Source of the DNA: Anaerolineae bacterium
GTDB lineage: Bacteria > Chloroflexota > Anaerolineae > Aggregatilineales > Phototrophicaceae
DNA: 64,000 bases
Reading direction: 5' to 3'
Assembly (NCBI GenBank): GCA_022822305.1
Contig: JAJEBY010000011.1
Coordinates: 124,001-188,000, forward strand
Every line of letters begins with the position of its first letter. Position 1 is the stretch's first letter. Positions 7,286-17,166 of this stretch are shown here, piece after piece. The notes below the pieces were generated by a model, which made no database searches, was not told the DNA's origin, and saw only the letters and a list, made by a program, of their open reading frames with translations. The translations under genes were made by a program, and so were the position numbers.

Positions 7286-9211
7286 CTAAGTCTCGACCGA
7301 AAAAGCCAACAGCGGCAGGATGCTGCCATATTCGCCGCTGGTCTGGTCAATACCGGGAACTTTCTCTCCCGTGTAGCGATCGTAGAGTATGACCACAAGG
7401 CGATAGTCACCTGAAGGCAACTGGTCGGTCGACATTTCGAGTTCGTGCCATTTCAATATGTCGTTGTAGAGATGCTCGTCGATTTGACTCATCTTTTGCC
7501 ATTCGTCCGTCAAAATCTGGAACGAGATGTTGTATTCGTCCAATTGCCCCTCATTGGCGACTTCCCAACCGGTGACGAGCTGGACGCGGTCGTTATCCGG
7601 ATCGTAGGCGCCGAAGTGGTCGACAATCTTGATGCCATTGTCGAAATTGATGGGCCGGTACTCGTGCTCGCAGCCGGCGAGAGGATGGACGTAGCGTTGT
7701 GCAATCAGGTTCTGGGAGTCGAGCAAAACATCACATGGAATGTGGTTCTCAGCAATACGGTCGAAGACGCGATCAAATGTGGGCGGAGGATTCGCCGGTT
7801 CATACAGAAAGACCAAGTGCGGATGGTTTGAAAGGTGCTTATCGATATTGCGCGCCAGCCAATCTCCCCAACCCTTCTCCTGAATGAATGCGCCGTCGAT
7901 GCCCAGATAGACATGCGTATAATAGTCCGCCGTGCTCTGTCCCAAATCCATATCTTTATTGACGTGATCGCTGTCGCTGAAGCCTACCAAGTAATCCTGT
8001 GAACGAATCTTGCCATTCAAGAAAAATGCCCAATCTTGCATGGGTGGGTATAGGAATACTTTTGACATGCCACCGATATGGTAGCGAATCTCTGTTGACC
8101 GATAGAATTGATAGCCAGAAACAATCCACAGCAATAGAACAAAGAATGTTATCGCATTCAAACGTGGAATCTGAGTCAGAGAATAGGTAATCAGTAGAAT
8201 GCACGGTATCCACAAAACAATGAAATAGCGCATACGATCGAGCGGGATCAACCCAATTAGCGCATTGCCTAACAGAATCAAGATTAGCATGGTCACGGGT
8301 ATTGTAGTCAATTTCAAGGCAATAGCATGGCGCTTTTGGTGTAATGCCAGCACTAGCATTCCGACAACAAACATGGCAAGCACCCAGCTACCATTCATCA
8401 GCAACCACACGAAGGTCGGCACCAATTCAAATGCCGTGGCGGCGCTAGACGTAACCTTTTCAAGTCTGGTAGCACGCTGGACGCCAGCAATCAGAATAGA
8501 GATATAGGGCGCAAAGAGCAGCGCGCTTACCGCCCAAATCAGCAATACTCTGAACCAATGCGCTGATTTCGCAAATGAAATAATGTGAAATAATACCAAG
8601 CTAGCGAGGAAGATGAGCGCAAATAGATGCGTGTAAAGCAGCGCGACATTGGTGGCCAGGAATAGCAGCCACGTCAGACGTCCGGGCGATTGCTTAGAAA
8701 CGATTCTGAAGTAGAGCCAAAGGTGCATCGTAACCAACATCAGCAACAACGAATACATGCGAAAATCATGCACGTACATGATCGCGTAGGCAGAGGTACC
8801 CAATAGAAGCGCGGCAATCACGCCGGAAGAATAGCCAAAGAGGTCTGTCCCTAAGCGGTACATCCAGGCTATTTGAAGGATGCCAGCCAAAATGGGAAAC
8901 GCCCGCAACGCGAATTGCGTCCAACCGACGACGTTTGCCCAACCAGCGCCCAACAAAAAGAATAGCGGCACGTGGTCGGGAAAGTTGTCGGCGACCGATC
9001 TGATGATTTCCGCGGGAGAACGAGGTGAATCAAAGCCGCCCATATTGCCGACTGAAAACATCTCATCGGTCCAAAAGGCATCTGTAGTTAGGCCGTTGGC
9101 GTAGAATGCGAAAACCAGTAACAAGACAGCCGTCAACAGCGCAAGACGCGATGCGATATGTGCGTTGGAGTTGAGCCCGCTGTCACGCGCGAGCCGCAGC
9201 GGTTTCATCAT
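7286..9211 (-). CDS. ArnT/PMT-like GT-C glycosyltransferase (array member 2)
   Basis: A 641-residue paralog. FWTDEMFSVGNMGGFD carries D49/E50 after the first membrane segment. PDHVPLFFLLGAGWANVVGW is the shared loop motif, and IPLDRMRYFIVLW is the shared late-membrane motif. The soluble C-terminal domain has YLVGFSDSDHVN, STADYYTHVYLGIDGAFI, QRYVHPLAGCEHEY and LPSGDYRLVVILYDR. ATG at 9211 is preceded by GGAG. Much of the coding DNA, especially about 8000-8700, is AT-richer than neighbouring housekeeping genes. Closest in sequence by eye to members 3 and 4. Probably part of one minus-strand transcript with the others. Confidence 0.85.
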   Translation of the reverse strand: MMKPLRLARDSGLNSNAHIASRLALLTAVLLLVFAFYANGLTTDAFWTDEMFSVGNMGGFDSPRSPAEIIRSVADNFPDHVPLFFLLGAGWANVVGWTQFALRAFPILAGILQIAWMYRLGTDLFGYSSGVIAALLLGTSAYAIMYVHDFRMYSLLLMLVTMHLWLYFRIVSKQSPGRLTWLLFLATNVALLYTHLFALIFLASLVLFHIISFAKSAHWFRVLLIWAVSALLFAPYISILIAGVQRATRLEKVTSSAATAFELVPTFVWLLMNGSWVLAMFVVGMLVLALHQKRHAIALKLTTIPVTMLILILLGNALIGLIPLDRMRYFIVLWIPCILLITYSLTQIPRLNAITFFVLLLWIVSGYQFYRSTEIRYHIGGMSKVFLYPPMQDWAFFLNGKIRSQDYLVGFSDSDHVNKDMDLGQSTADYYTHVYLGIDGAFIQEKGWGDWLARNIDKHLSNHPHLVFLYEPANPPPTFDRVFDRIAENHIPCDVLLDSQNLIAQRYVHPLAGCEHEYRPINFDNGIKIVDHFGAYDPDNDRVQLVTGWEVANEGQLDEYNISFQILTDEWQKMSQIDEHLYNDILKWHELEMSTDQLPSGDYRLVVILYDRYTGEKVPGIDQTSGEYGSILPLLAFSVET

Positions 9212-9282
9212 CAGGGACTCCGCTCAGCGCAAGGTCGGGCCGTCGGTGAAAAATCGGTGGGTGAGTGGACTCATGATGACAC

Positions 9283-11190
9283 TCATGATTCGACTCGAAA
9301 GGTAAGAATCGGGAAAATGCTATCCGATCGGTTGTTAAGCAAGTCTGATCCCGTTACCTTCTGGACCGACTCGCTGTCATAAACGATGACCATAACATGA
9401 TAATCGCCCGGCGGCAGCGCATCAGTAGATAATTCTTCCCGGTACCATTTGAGTATGTCATCGTACAGGTGGCGATCTACCTGTTCGTATTTGTTCCAGT
9501 CTGATGCGATAAGCTGTAACGACATGTTATATTCGTAAAGCAGTTCTTCGTTGTCGACTTCCCATCCAGTCAGAATCTGAACGCGATTCTCTTCTGGCAC
9601 GTATCTGGCGAATCTGTCAACGATTGTTACGCCATTGTCGAATTCGATTGGCGCATATTGACGATCGCAATCCAACATGGTATTGACATAGCGCTGTACA
9701 AAGAGTTCTGGCAAGTCGATCAGGACCGCACAGGCAGAATACTCTTCGGCAATCGCTTCCAAGACTTGTTCAAAATTGCCGGGCGCTCTGCGCGGATCGT
9801 ACGCGAGGAGCAAAAATGGTTGATCGTCGATATGCTTTTGCATCAGGCGGGCCAGCGTATCAGAATGGGCTGTTTGCCTGATGAACGCGCCATCAATGCC
9901 CAATTGCAACTGCGTATAATAATCGGCAACACTATTTCCTAGCCTTAGATCGGTATTGAAATAATCATAGTTCGTGAAGCCGACAAGGTAATCTTGCGGG
10001 CGTACTTTCCCCTGCAAATGATAGACATAGTCTTGAGCCGAAGGATACAGCCGTGTTTGCACCATACTTCCCACATGGTTCAAAATGGTTGTAGAACGAT
10101 AGAATTGATAGCCGCTTCCACACCATATCACGAGCATTATGAGTGAGAGTAGTTCACGCCTTGGCATCAAGCTCAGAGAGCCGGACATTACGAGTATGGT
10201 CGGAATCCAAATGATCAAGAAATAACGCATTCTATTGATAGGAATGATGCCGATGATTTCGTTAAGACTGATGATCAATATCAGCATCGCAATGGGGACC
10301 AGCATGAACCCAAGCATAGTCTTCGGGCCGTATCGCGCACATGCAATGACCATAACGAATCCCATGGCTGCGATGACAGTCCAGCTGCCATTGCCAAGCA
10401 ACAAGAGAAAAGTGGCAAGCAATTCTGGCGCTTCGGCTGCACGATCAGTCACATTCCCTTTTCCGGCAGCGACTTGGACGCCATTAATGAGTGCTGGCAA
10501 GTATGGCGCGAATAGTAAGAAGGCGACGCACCATGCCGCGCAAACCTTCAACCAATGGCGTGACTTGCCAACTATTAACAAGTGATATAACCCAAGACAA
10601 GAAATCAGGACGAATGAGAATGAATGGGTGTACAATAGCGCTACCGCAGATACGACGAAGGCAGTGAACATCAGGGCGTGTTTTGACCTATTCATGGCGA
10701 TTCGCCAATAGATCCAGAAGTGCGTCGTAGCCAACATCAAGAAGAGCGCATACATCCGAAAATCATGCAGATATAGAACAATGTAAGCCGATGTGCCGAG
10801 CAGGATCGCCGCCAGCCTGCCCGCAAATTTTCCAAACATGTCGCTGCCCAAGCGATATATCCAGGCGATCATCAGCACGCCGGCAAGCACCGGCATCAGG
10901 CGCAGGGCGAATTGCGTCCAGCCGACAAATTGCGCCCAAGCCGCGCCCAGTAGAAAGAATAGCGGCACATGATCGGGAGAGTTGTTGGCGACTGAATTGA
11001 TGATTTCCGCTGGGCTGAACGGTGGATCGAATCCGCCCATATTGGTGATCGAGTAGAGTTCGTCGGTCCAGATAGGATCGGTGTTCAGGCCGTTGGCGCC
11101 GAAGGCAAACACCAACAGCAAGACCGCCGTCATCGGCGCCAGATCGGTTTTGCTTTGATCATTTTCAGATTTTGGGGCGCGGTTGAGCAT
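9283..11190 (-). CDS. ArnT/PMT-like GT-C glycosyltransferase (array member 3)
   Basis: A 635-residue paralog with a short cytosolic N-terminus (LNRAPKSENDQSKTD) before the first membrane helix. IWTDELYSITNMGGFD holds D43/E44. IPINRMRYFLIIW marks the conserved motif before the soluble domain. That domain carries YLVGFTNYDYFN, SVADYYTQLQLGIDGAFI, QRYVNTMLDC, LTGWEVDNEELLYEYN and LPPGDYHVMVIVYD. A GGAGG lies about 12 bases before the ATG. The gap to member 2 is 71 bases with no hairpin I can support. Composition is AT-richer than members 4 and 6. Confidence 0.85.
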   Translation of the reverse strand: MLNRAPKSENDQSKTDLAPMTAVLLLVFAFGANGLNTDPIWTDELYSITNMGGFDPPFSPAEIINSVANNSPDHVPLFFLLGAAWAQFVGWTQFALRLMPVLAGVLMIAWIYRLGSDMFGKFAGRLAAILLGTSAYIVLYLHDFRMYALFLMLATTHFWIYWRIAMNRSKHALMFTAFVVSAVALLYTHSFSFVLISCLGLYHLLIVGKSRHWLKVCAAWCVAFLLFAPYLPALINGVQVAAGKGNVTDRAAEAPELLATFLLLLGNGSWTVIAAMGFVMVIACARYGPKTMLGFMLVPIAMLILIISLNEIIGIIPINRMRYFLIIWIPTILVMSGSLSLMPRRELLSLIMLVIWCGSGYQFYRSTTILNHVGSMVQTRLYPSAQDYVYHLQGKVRPQDYLVGFTNYDYFNTDLRLGNSVADYYTQLQLGIDGAFIRQTAHSDTLARLMQKHIDDQPFLLLAYDPRRAPGNFEQVLEAIAEEYSACAVLIDLPELFVQRYVNTMLDCDRQYAPIEFDNGVTIVDRFARYVPEENRVQILTGWEVDNEELLYEYNMSLQLIASDWNKYEQVDRHLYDDILKWYREELSTDALPPGDYHVMVIVYDSESVQKVTGSDLLNNRSDSIFPILTFRVES

Positions 11191-11253
11191 TTGCGGGCTT
11201 ATGCCTCCGGAACCATCGCGCGCTAATTCTTCGTCTTGTGCGATTACCTGTAT

Positions 11254-13101
11254 CTATTCTACTGCAAACGATAGGATCGGCAGGATACTACCAGACTCGC
11301 CGGTGGAATGATCAATGCCGCCGACCCTTTCGCCAGTCTGACTATGATACAAGACCATCGCCAGCCGATACTCACCAGGCGTCAGCCCCGCTGTCGATAG
11401 TTCTATGACGCTCCACTTGAGCAGATTGTCGAACAAGTAGCGATCGAGCTGTCTGACGTTTTGCCAATCAGGAGTCAGGACTTGTATGGAAACGCTGTAG
11501 TGATTCGACAAGTCCTGGTCAGAAACCTCCCAACCAATCAACACGCTGAGGCGCTCCGTTAGTGGATCATAGCGAGCGGCGCGATCGACGACCGAGATTC
11601 CGTTGTCATAAGTTATGGGCGCGTAATCGCGTTCGCAATCAAGCATTCGGTCGACGTATCGCTGCACGAACAACTGGCTATTGTCTACCAATACGTCACA
11701 TGGACGATAGCGGGTCTCCATGAAGTAGATAGCGCCCAACAATCCGTCTGGCGCGTTGTCTCTTTCGTATGCGAAAAGAAGATAAGGATGTCCGTCTATC
11801 AGCCGTCCCATTTCGTCCACCAGCCAGGCGCCGATAGCGCGGCCGCGCACGAATGCCCCGTCGATGCCGAGATGCGCCTGGGTGTAAAAGTCAGCTGCGC
11901 TTTTGCCGTGCTTGTGGTCGAAATTGACGTAATCGTCCCAAGTGAATCCCAGAAGATAATCTTGCGCTCGCACGTTGTCGCGTAATTGTGGAACGTAGTG
12001 CTGCAGTTGCGGATAATCGCGGGTTTTGGTCATGCCGCCAATATAGGGCAGGATCGCTTCGCCTCGATAGTAGTGGAATCCAGTCGCGCACCACATAATA
12101 AGCAGGGCGACCGCCAGACCAATCCAGCGCGGCATTTGACTGATTGCTCGAGCAAATAGCAACAAGAAGGGAAACCACATGATGATGAAGTAACGCATCC
12201 TCGACAGCGGTATGAACCCGAATACTTCGTTGAGTATGAGAAATGTCACCAACATGCCCAGGGGCATCACTGAGAAGCGCAGAAGCACGCCGTCACGATG
12301 ACGCAAAAGGGCAACGATCAGCAGCCCAACAAGCAGTATCAGTAGCCAATCGGCGCCATTTGCCAGCAACATCATAAAGGCATGGGTCAGCTCGGCGACG
12401 GAGGCAGGGGCGCTCTTTTCACTGAGCGTCGCCGCAGCGTCGCCTACGCCTGCGATTAAAGTTGGCAAGTATGGCAGATAGGCTAGCGCGGCGATCGCCC
12501 ACCCTGCTGCGATGCCGATCCAAGTTCGAGACCTGCGCGCGATGATCAAATGATATATTCCTAGCCCGGCAAACATGATAAGGGCCGTGGAATGCGTGTA
12601 GACCAAGGCGACGGCCGTCACCACCAACAAGACCCAGGATCTTGCGGCAGGCGCTTTGGCGTGAAGCAGTCGCCAATATTGCCAGCAGTGGATCACAGCC
12701 AGCAGCAGCAGCAAGGGATACATGCGAAAATCGTGAAAGTGCAGAACCGGATATGCGGATGCGCCCATCATGGCAGCGGCGATTAGCCCGGCGCGGCGAT
12801 CAAGAATTATGGCGCCCAGCCGATAGAGCCAGGCGATCATCAAGACCGCCGTCAGCAAGGAGGAGGAACGCAGGGCAAAGTCGGACCAGCCGACGAGACT
12901 TGCCCAGCCCGCGCCGAGCAGAAAATAGAGCGGCACGTGAACGGGGCTGTAGGTGACAACCGAGTCGACTATTTGAAGCGGGCTGAAGGGCGGGTCGAAC
13001 CCGCCCATATTGGAAATCGAAAAGAGTTCGTCGGTGCGAATGGGCCAGGCCGTCAATCCATCGGCGCAGATCCCAAATGCCAGCAACAGTACAACGGTCA
13101 T
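11254..13101 (-). CDS. ArnT/PMT-like GT-C glycosyltransferase (array member 4)
   Basis: At 615 residues this is the shortest paralog. It begins directly in the first membrane helix (TVVLLLAFGICADG), whereas the others have 10-25 residues before it. IRTDELFSISNMGGFD gives D24/E25. IPLSRMRYFIIMWFP and the C-terminal domain (YLLGFTWDDYVN, HLGIDGAFV, QRYVDRMLDC, LTPGEYRLAMVLYHSQTG) follow. The gene is GC-richer than members 2, 3 and 5. It has its own leader of 138 bases with a perfect hairpin and a TATAAT, so it may start a separate transcript. Confidence 0.85.
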   Translation of the reverse strand: MTVVLLLAFGICADGLTAWPIRTDELFSISNMGGFDPPFSPLQIVDSVVTYSPVHVPLYFLLGAGWASLVGWSDFALRSSSLLTAVLMIAWLYRLGAIILDRRAGLIAAAMMGASAYPVLHFHDFRMYPLLLLLAVIHCWQYWRLLHAKAPAARSWVLLVVTAVALVYTHSTALIMFAGLGIYHLIIARRSRTWIGIAAGWAIAALAYLPYLPTLIAGVGDAAATLSEKSAPASVAELTHAFMMLLANGADWLLILLVGLLIVALLRHRDGVLLRFSVMPLGMLVTFLILNEVFGFIPLSRMRYFIIMWFPFLLLFARAISQMPRWIGLAVALLIMWCATGFHYYRGEAILPYIGGMTKTRDYPQLQHYVPQLRDNVRAQDYLLGFTWDDYVNFDHKHGKSAADFYTQAHLGIDGAFVRGRAIGAWLVDEMGRLIDGHPYLLFAYERDNAPDGLLGAIYFMETRYRPCDVLVDNSQLFVQRYVDRMLDCERDYAPITYDNGISVVDRAARYDPLTERLSVLIGWEVSDQDLSNHYSVSIQVLTPDWQNVRQLDRYLFDNLLKWSVIELSTAGLTPGEYRLAMVLYHSQTGERVGGIDHSTGESGSILPILSFAVE

Positions 13102-13182
13102 GACCCACAGGTGGACTGCCCTACTCGAGACTCCTTCGTGGGATTGATGCGGCTGCTTCGTGATGGCGGCGCGCTCCTGGCA

Positions 13183-13202
13183 GCTCGGCCGTTGGGCCGA
13201 GC
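13183..13202 (-). promoter_or_regulatory. Leader hairpin upstream of array member 4
   Basis: GCTCGGCC and GGCCGAGC pair perfectly around a 4-base loop. A TATAAT on the minus strand (13225-13230) lies just upstream, which would place this hairpin inside a leader of about 115 bases. There is no T-run, so it is not a standard terminator. No convincing -35 box is visible. Confidence 0.4.
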
Positions 13203-13239
13203 GCGCATAATCCGTTACCGATGCATTATAGCTTGAGGG

Positions 13240-15165
13240 CTATCGGTCGCCGATAGAAAAAGTTAGAAGTGTATGCATGTTTGTGTAATCGCCATTGGGC
13301 AGGGACTGTCCGTTAACTTTATCCAGCGAATCGCGCTCGTACAAGATCAGCATCAGTCTGTATTCGCCGGCGGGCAGATCCTGGGTGCTAAGTTCAATGA
13401 CACTCCACGGTGTGATATTGTCATAGAGATGGCGATCAACCTGGCGCTGATTCTGCCAATCCGTTGTGATGATCTGCAGCGAGATATTGAATTGGTCGAG
13501 CATGTCTTCATCCGGGAGTTCCCACCAGGTGAGGACCTGAAGGCGCTCGTTTTCCGCATCAAACCGGGCGGCGTAGTCCAATACCGTTATGCCATTTTCG
13601 TAATCAATTGTTGTCGCTTCGTTGTCACATCCGAGCACAGGATGCGTATACCTCTGAATGTGCAAGTCCGGATTGTCGACGAGGACTGAGCAGGGGATAT
13701 AGTCCGCAGCGATTATTTCAAACGTCCTGGCGTAGTTGCGCGGCTCGTCAGACGGGTCGTATGCCAACAGCACTTGAGGGTGGGCGGTCAAGATGTCTCG
13801 CACATCGCGCTCAAGCCGGTAACGCTTTAGATGGGAATGGAGAAAGTAGCCGTCGATGCCGAGTTGGGCTTTGAGGTAGTAGTCGGATATGCTGTGCCAG
13901 GTGAAAATTGGAACCTTATTCACGCTACCAGACGGGTCAAACCCTATGACATAGTCGCCGTGTTTCGTTAACGACTCAAGATGGTATACATACTTATGTA
14001 AAGGCGGATACTGAGGAACAATCGCCTGGAGTCCGGCATAGTCAAGTATCTCGGATGATCTGCCAAAAAAGAATCCAGCGACTATCCATGCAACGAGGGT
14101 CAGCACAGTAGGAATACGATAATGCGGCAGGGAGGTCAATCCAAAAGAAATCAATGTAGCAGGCAGGAACCATATCATTATGAAATATCGCAATCTGGTA
14201 ATAGGAATAAATTCGAAAATCGAATTTGCGATTAACAAGGTACCGACCATCAGAAGCAGGATTATCAGAATACGCGCGGCAGTGCCGCTTCTCGTTTTCC
14301 ACAACGCATAGCAGACTGCCAGAACAAGCGGCGCCAAAAGGAACTCCGCTCCATTTGAGTAGACTTTAAGCAACGAATTCAATAGCTCTATCGAATCGAT
14401 GGCCCTAACGTTGTCCCGGTGAATAAAGAAGCCTGCAATCATGATGGACATATACGGCACGAATGACAAAATGCCAATTCCCCAGGCTGCCACAATTTGC
14501 ATCCTGCGTTTGGTCTTCGGCGCCCACAACAGATGGGTAGCCGCCAGCGCGCCTACGACCAGACCAGCAAAGTTGTGCACAAAAAAGAGCACGCACGTAG
14601 ATGCGACAAATGCGATCCACCAGAGTCTCTTCGTTGGAGACCTTCGACACGCTAATCGAAAATACAACCAGCAATGCGCGATTGTTATCATCATGAACAG
14701 ACTATACGGACGCAATTCGTGAAAATAGATCACTACATATGATGTAGTACTCATGAAGCACGCAGCTACAAGTCCCGTGCGCGCATTCAACACGTCGGCA
14801 GCAAAGCGATACAGCCAAGCGATTGTCAGAACTCCGGCCGCCACTGCCATGAAGCGCATAGACAGCTGGTTCCAACCCGCCAGCTCCCCCCAAACCGAAC
14901 CGAGAACAAAAAACAGCGGAACATCCGGTGGCGAATATTGAATCAGTTCTGTCAGAACCTCATCTAAACCAAAGGGGGGATCAAATGCGCCCATATACGA
15001 CAATGAAGCCAACTCGTCCACCCAAATCGGGTCACGATTCAATCCATGAGCGCCAAATGCAAATGCCAGCAGCAGAATGCCGGTCATCAAGACTAGAGCC
15101 GGCAATTGCCCGATGTCGCGGTGGTCAAGGTCGTTCGCCTTCGATTTCTGCCGCAAGGCAATCAT
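13240..15165 (-). CDS. ArnT/PMT-like GT-C glycosyltransferase (array member 5)
   Basis: A 641-residue paralog with a 22-residue polar N-terminus. IWVDELASLSYMGAFD contains D50/E51. IPITRLRYFIMIWFLPA is the late conserved motif. The soluble domain has SISDYYLKAQLGIDGYFL, QRYTHPVLGCDNE, LTWWELPDEDMLDQFN and LPAGEYRLMLILYERD. The WWELPDE form groups it with member 6 rather than members 1-4, which read GWE. A 7-bp perfect hairpin (13240-13256) overlaps its stop codon. The coding DNA is AT-richer than the flanks. Confidence 0.85.
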   Translation of the reverse strand: MIALRQKSKANDLDHRDIGQLPALVLMTGILLLAFAFGAHGLNRDPIWVDELASLSYMGAFDPPFGLDEVLTELIQYSPPDVPLFFVLGSVWGELAGWNQLSMRFMAVAAGVLTIAWLYRFAADVLNARTGLVAACFMSTTSYVVIYFHELRPYSLFMMITIAHCWLYFRLACRRSPTKRLWWIAFVASTCVLFFVHNFAGLVVGALAATHLLWAPKTKRRMQIVAAWGIGILSFVPYMSIMIAGFFIHRDNVRAIDSIELLNSLLKVYSNGAEFLLAPLVLAVCYALWKTRSGTAARILIILLLMVGTLLIANSIFEFIPITRLRYFIMIWFLPATLISFGLTSLPHYRIPTVLTLVAWIVAGFFFGRSSEILDYAGLQAIVPQYPPLHKYVYHLESLTKHGDYVIGFDPSGSVNKVPIFTWHSISDYYLKAQLGIDGYFLHSHLKRYRLERDVRDILTAHPQVLLAYDPSDEPRNYARTFEIIAADYIPCSVLVDNPDLHIQRYTHPVLGCDNEATTIDYENGITVLDYAARFDAENERLQVLTWWELPDEDMLDQFNISLQIITTDWQNQRQVDRHLYDNITPWSVIELSTQDLPAGEYRLMLILYERDSLDKVNGQSLPNGDYTNMHTLLTFSIGDR

Positions 15166-15200
15166 AGATGTTCAGCTCCCATTTCAGTTTGCAGCAGGGC

Positions 15201-17093
15201 TCAATTGCCCTCCAATGATCTGTCAACATTAAAATCCAGCAGAGGGACGATTTCCGTATCTTCACCACTCGAACTATGCATCCCACCGACGCGCGCGCCG
15301 GTGTCGCGCCGGTACAAGATCAGCATCAGTCTGTAGTCGCCGGCGGGCAGATCCTCGGTACTTAATTCGAAGACATGCCAAGGGACAACACTGTTGTCGA
15401 GATGACGATCATTTTGCAGCCGATTTTGCCAATCCGGCGTTATGATCTGCAAAGATATATTGTACTCGCGCAGCAATTTTTCGTCAGGGATTTCCCACCA
15501 GATCAGCGATCTTACACGCTCCGTCTGCTGGTCGTACTCGGCAGCCTTGTCCAAAACACGAATGCCGTTCTCGTACTCGATAGGCGCGGGATCACGATTA
15601 CAGCCCAGCAAAGGATGCACGTATCGTTGGATCAACAGATCGGGCTTCTCCGTCAAATATGGGCACGGGATTGCTGCCTGAAAGAGCGCTGATACTGCGG
15701 TCTCAGTCTGGCGTTGATAGCGCTGCGGATTGTACGCGAACAATAAGGACGGCCGTTCCGCGAAAATCCATTCTATGTCGCGTCTGATCTCCCAGTTCTT
15801 GCTGGCAATATCAGTGAACTCGCCGTCAATACCCAGCCTCACCTTGAGATAATAGTCCAGGGCCGAATAACCTCTCATCGTGTCACGGTCATAGTTGACC
15901 CAGTCGGTTTCGGTAAGGCCGAAAAGGTAATCTGTGGATCTTGCCTTGCCATTTAGATTCGAGGCGTAGTCATGCATGGGAGGATAGGTGCGCGCAACAG
16001 AAATGAAACCCGCGTAATCCAGCACGCCGTCTGTCCGTCCAAAAAAATATCCGGACACCGCCCAAACCATTAGGAAGGCCGCTGTCACGATTCTCCAGCG
16101 CGGAGCGGCAACAAGGCCGGCGGCGAACAAGATCACGAAGGGCCACCACAAGACGAGGAAGTAGCGCATGCGAGTGGTGGCAATCAGGTTGAATTGCTGA
16201 TTTACAACGATCATAATCAGACACATGACCAGTGCTATCAGAGCCAGGTGGATGACCATGCGACTTCTATCTTGCCGGACGTAATAGGCAAAGGCAAGCA
16301 GGAGCGGCGCCCACAAGACCAGGTAGCCATTTACCAATACTGTCGCGAACGCCTGTAGGACTTCAAATGTCGAATTCGCTCGATCACTCGAGCCAAAGGC
16401 GAAATCGCCGAAAAGCAAGGGCGGCAGATATGGCAGGAATAACAAGGCGCCCAGGGCCCAGGCGATAATGATGGCGAGCCAACGATCGGATCGAGGCGCG
16501 AAGAGGAGGTGGCTGATGCCCAGGCCCGCGAATAGCACGAGCGAGAAGCTATGCGTGTAGAGCAAGACGGCGGCCGTCAGCACAAGTCCCGCCCAGTCCC
16601 ATCTTGTCGCGCGTCGTCGATAAGTCAGCCGCCAGTAGAGCCAAGCATGTATGATGGCGAAGGTCATCAGAAAGGTGTAGGCCCGCAGCTCATGGAAGTA
16701 GACGATGACAAATGCGGTGGTTGTCATCAACGCCGCGGCAAGCAGAGCCGTCCGCCGGTTTAAGGCGTCGACCGCAAATCGGTACATCCAGGCGATCATC
16801 AATACGCCGAAGAGTAGCGGCAGATACCTCAGGACCACCGGCGACCAGCCGACGAGCTGCCCCCATCCGGCGCTGATGATATAAAAGAGCGGAACGTGAT
16901 CCGGCGCCAGCTCCTGGATGGTCGCCACGATTTGCGCCGGACTATACGGCGGATCAAAGCCACCCATGAACGCGAGAGACCAGATCTCGTCGCCCCAAAT
17001 GATATCAATATTGAGACCGTGGGCGCCGAAACCAAAAGCCATGAACAAGACAATCGTCATGGCGAGGAGATATTTGATGTCTATCACCCTCAT
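15201..17093 (-). CDS. ArnT/PMT-like GT-C glycosyltransferase (array member 6, promoter-proximal)
   Basis: A 630-residue paralog and the first gene of the array in transcription order. IIWGDEIWSLAFMGGFD holds D35/E36. The motif before the soluble domain is IATTRMRYFLVLWWP. The C-terminal part has YYLKVRLGIDGEF, QRYVHPLLGCNRD, LIWWEIPDEKLLREYN and LPAGDYRLMLILYRRDTG. It shares the WWE variant with member 5, consistent with a recent duplication of that pair. Upstream (17094-17166) is a short gap to the acetyltransferase gene read in the same direction, with no strong promoter visible. Confidence 0.85.
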   Translation of the reverse strand: MRVIDIKYLLAMTIVLFMAFGFGAHGLNIDIIWGDEIWSLAFMGGFDPPYSPAQIVATIQELAPDHVPLFYIISAGWGQLVGWSPVVLRYLPLLFGVLMIAWMYRFAVDALNRRTALLAAALMTTTAFVIVYFHELRAYTFLMTFAIIHAWLYWRLTYRRRATRWDWAGLVLTAAVLLYTHSFSLVLFAGLGISHLLFAPRSDRWLAIIIAWALGALLFLPYLPPLLFGDFAFGSSDRANSTFEVLQAFATVLVNGYLVLWAPLLLAFAYYVRQDRSRMVIHLALIALVMCLIMIVVNQQFNLIATTRMRYFLVLWWPFVILFAAGLVAAPRWRIVTAAFLMVWAVSGYFFGRTDGVLDYAGFISVARTYPPMHDYASNLNGKARSTDYLFGLTETDWVNYDRDTMRGYSALDYYLKVRLGIDGEFTDIASKNWEIRRDIEWIFAERPSLLFAYNPQRYQRQTETAVSALFQAAIPCPYLTEKPDLLIQRYVHPLLGCNRDPAPIEYENGIRVLDKAAEYDQQTERVRSLIWWEIPDEKLLREYNISLQIITPDWQNRLQNDRHLDNSVVPWHVFELSTEDLPAGDYRLMLILYRRDTGARVGGMHSSSGEDTEIVPLLDFNVDRSLEGN

Positions 17094-17166
17094 TGCTTTT
17101 GTGTCCGCATACTATATAATCATTGCTGGTTTGGCGGGATCAATGGATACGCACCGTTCGCGAGAG

